Shown here: positions 63,885-64,000 of the stretch, piece after piece
Numbering within the stretch: the first letter of the stretch is position 1
Layout of the letters: every line of letters begins with the position of its first letter
NCBI RefSeq assembly: GCF_964355755.1
Contig: NC_092677.1
Span: 14,902,601 to 14,966,600, forward strand
DNA length: 64,000 nucleotides
DNA from: Antedon mediterranea
Lineage: Eukaryota; Echinodermata; Crinoidea; Comatulida; Antedonidae
Direction: 5' to 3'
Made by a program: the position numbers and the translations under genes
The notes under the pieces: model-generated
Seen by the model: the letters and a program-made list of their open reading frames with translations, nothing else
What the model was told of the DNA's origin: nothing
Database searches by the model: none

Positions 63885-64000
63885 ATCGTTGAAATAAAAT
63901 CAAGCTTTGAATAGGGCATTTTGTAGATATTCACTTTTGAAAAAAAGAATGATTTCACTAATAAAAATGACAAAATAAACTTATAAAATATTATCAGGTC
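63885..64000. mobile_element. MITE family B, partial copy at the window edge
   Basis: TTTGAATAGGGCATTTTGTAG and AAAATGACAAAATAAAC words match copy 3 in the same orientation. It continues beyond the window. Confidence 0.6.

Overview
The window is eukaryotic nuclear DNA from a marine invertebrate. It is AT-rich, intron-rich and crowded with repeats. Three things point to a deuterostome, most likely an echinoderm, though the species cannot be fixed from sequence alone: GSK3 exon boundaries that match vertebrate ones almost throughout, single-copy SNAPC2, ANAPC13 and CCDC15-like genes, and intergenic DNA littered with the palindrome TAGGCCTA. No bacterial, organellar or viral genes were seen.

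Layout. Bases 1-33.9 kb are repeat territory. A satellite with a 98-bp subrepeat inside 0.57-0.67-kb units fills 1-8043, 15321-16933 and 17762-28971, with small pieces at 11222-11329 and 31776-31941. Two arrays end at exactly the same junction with a 5'-truncated, decayed LINE reverse transcriptase (8044-10036 and 28972-31778). A family of non-autonomous elements with GACA/GACC microsatellite cores and a terminal hairpin sits in the satellite, in one LINE copy and around it. A 957-bp hAT element with a perfect 8-bp target duplication is nested in one of them. A lone two-exon immunoglobulin module (10850-11201, minus strand) lies in this desert.

Bases 37.4-64 kb are gene territory. GSK3 (minus strand, 9 coding exons, 410 aa, complete) spans 37449-50028. 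It shares a 1.25-kb divergent promoter region with SNAPC2 (plus strand, 6 coding exons, 287 aa, 51282-57681). ANAPC13 (plus strand, 70 aa, one coding exon) lies at 59757-59969. A CCDC15-like gene (minus strand, last 7 exons, 368 aa visible) runs from 60631 off the right edge. All these genes were assembled by hand from splice sites and reading phase, and every junction keeps frame. Introns and spacers hold a 5S-rRNA-derived SINE, a tRNA-derived SINE, several MITE families, 3' ends of other LINEs and a large CAT/ATC-rich minisatellite.

How the parts relate. The genes are housekeeping genes with unrelated roles: Wnt/insulin kinase, snRNA transcription factor subunit, APC/C subunit and centriolar protein. 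They do not form a functional cluster. The most unusual part is the left half: a satellite that repeatedly carries the same element at the same internal A-run, two copies of one satellite-LINE junction, and a 4-kb block that behaves like a single insertion bounded by two GACA elements.
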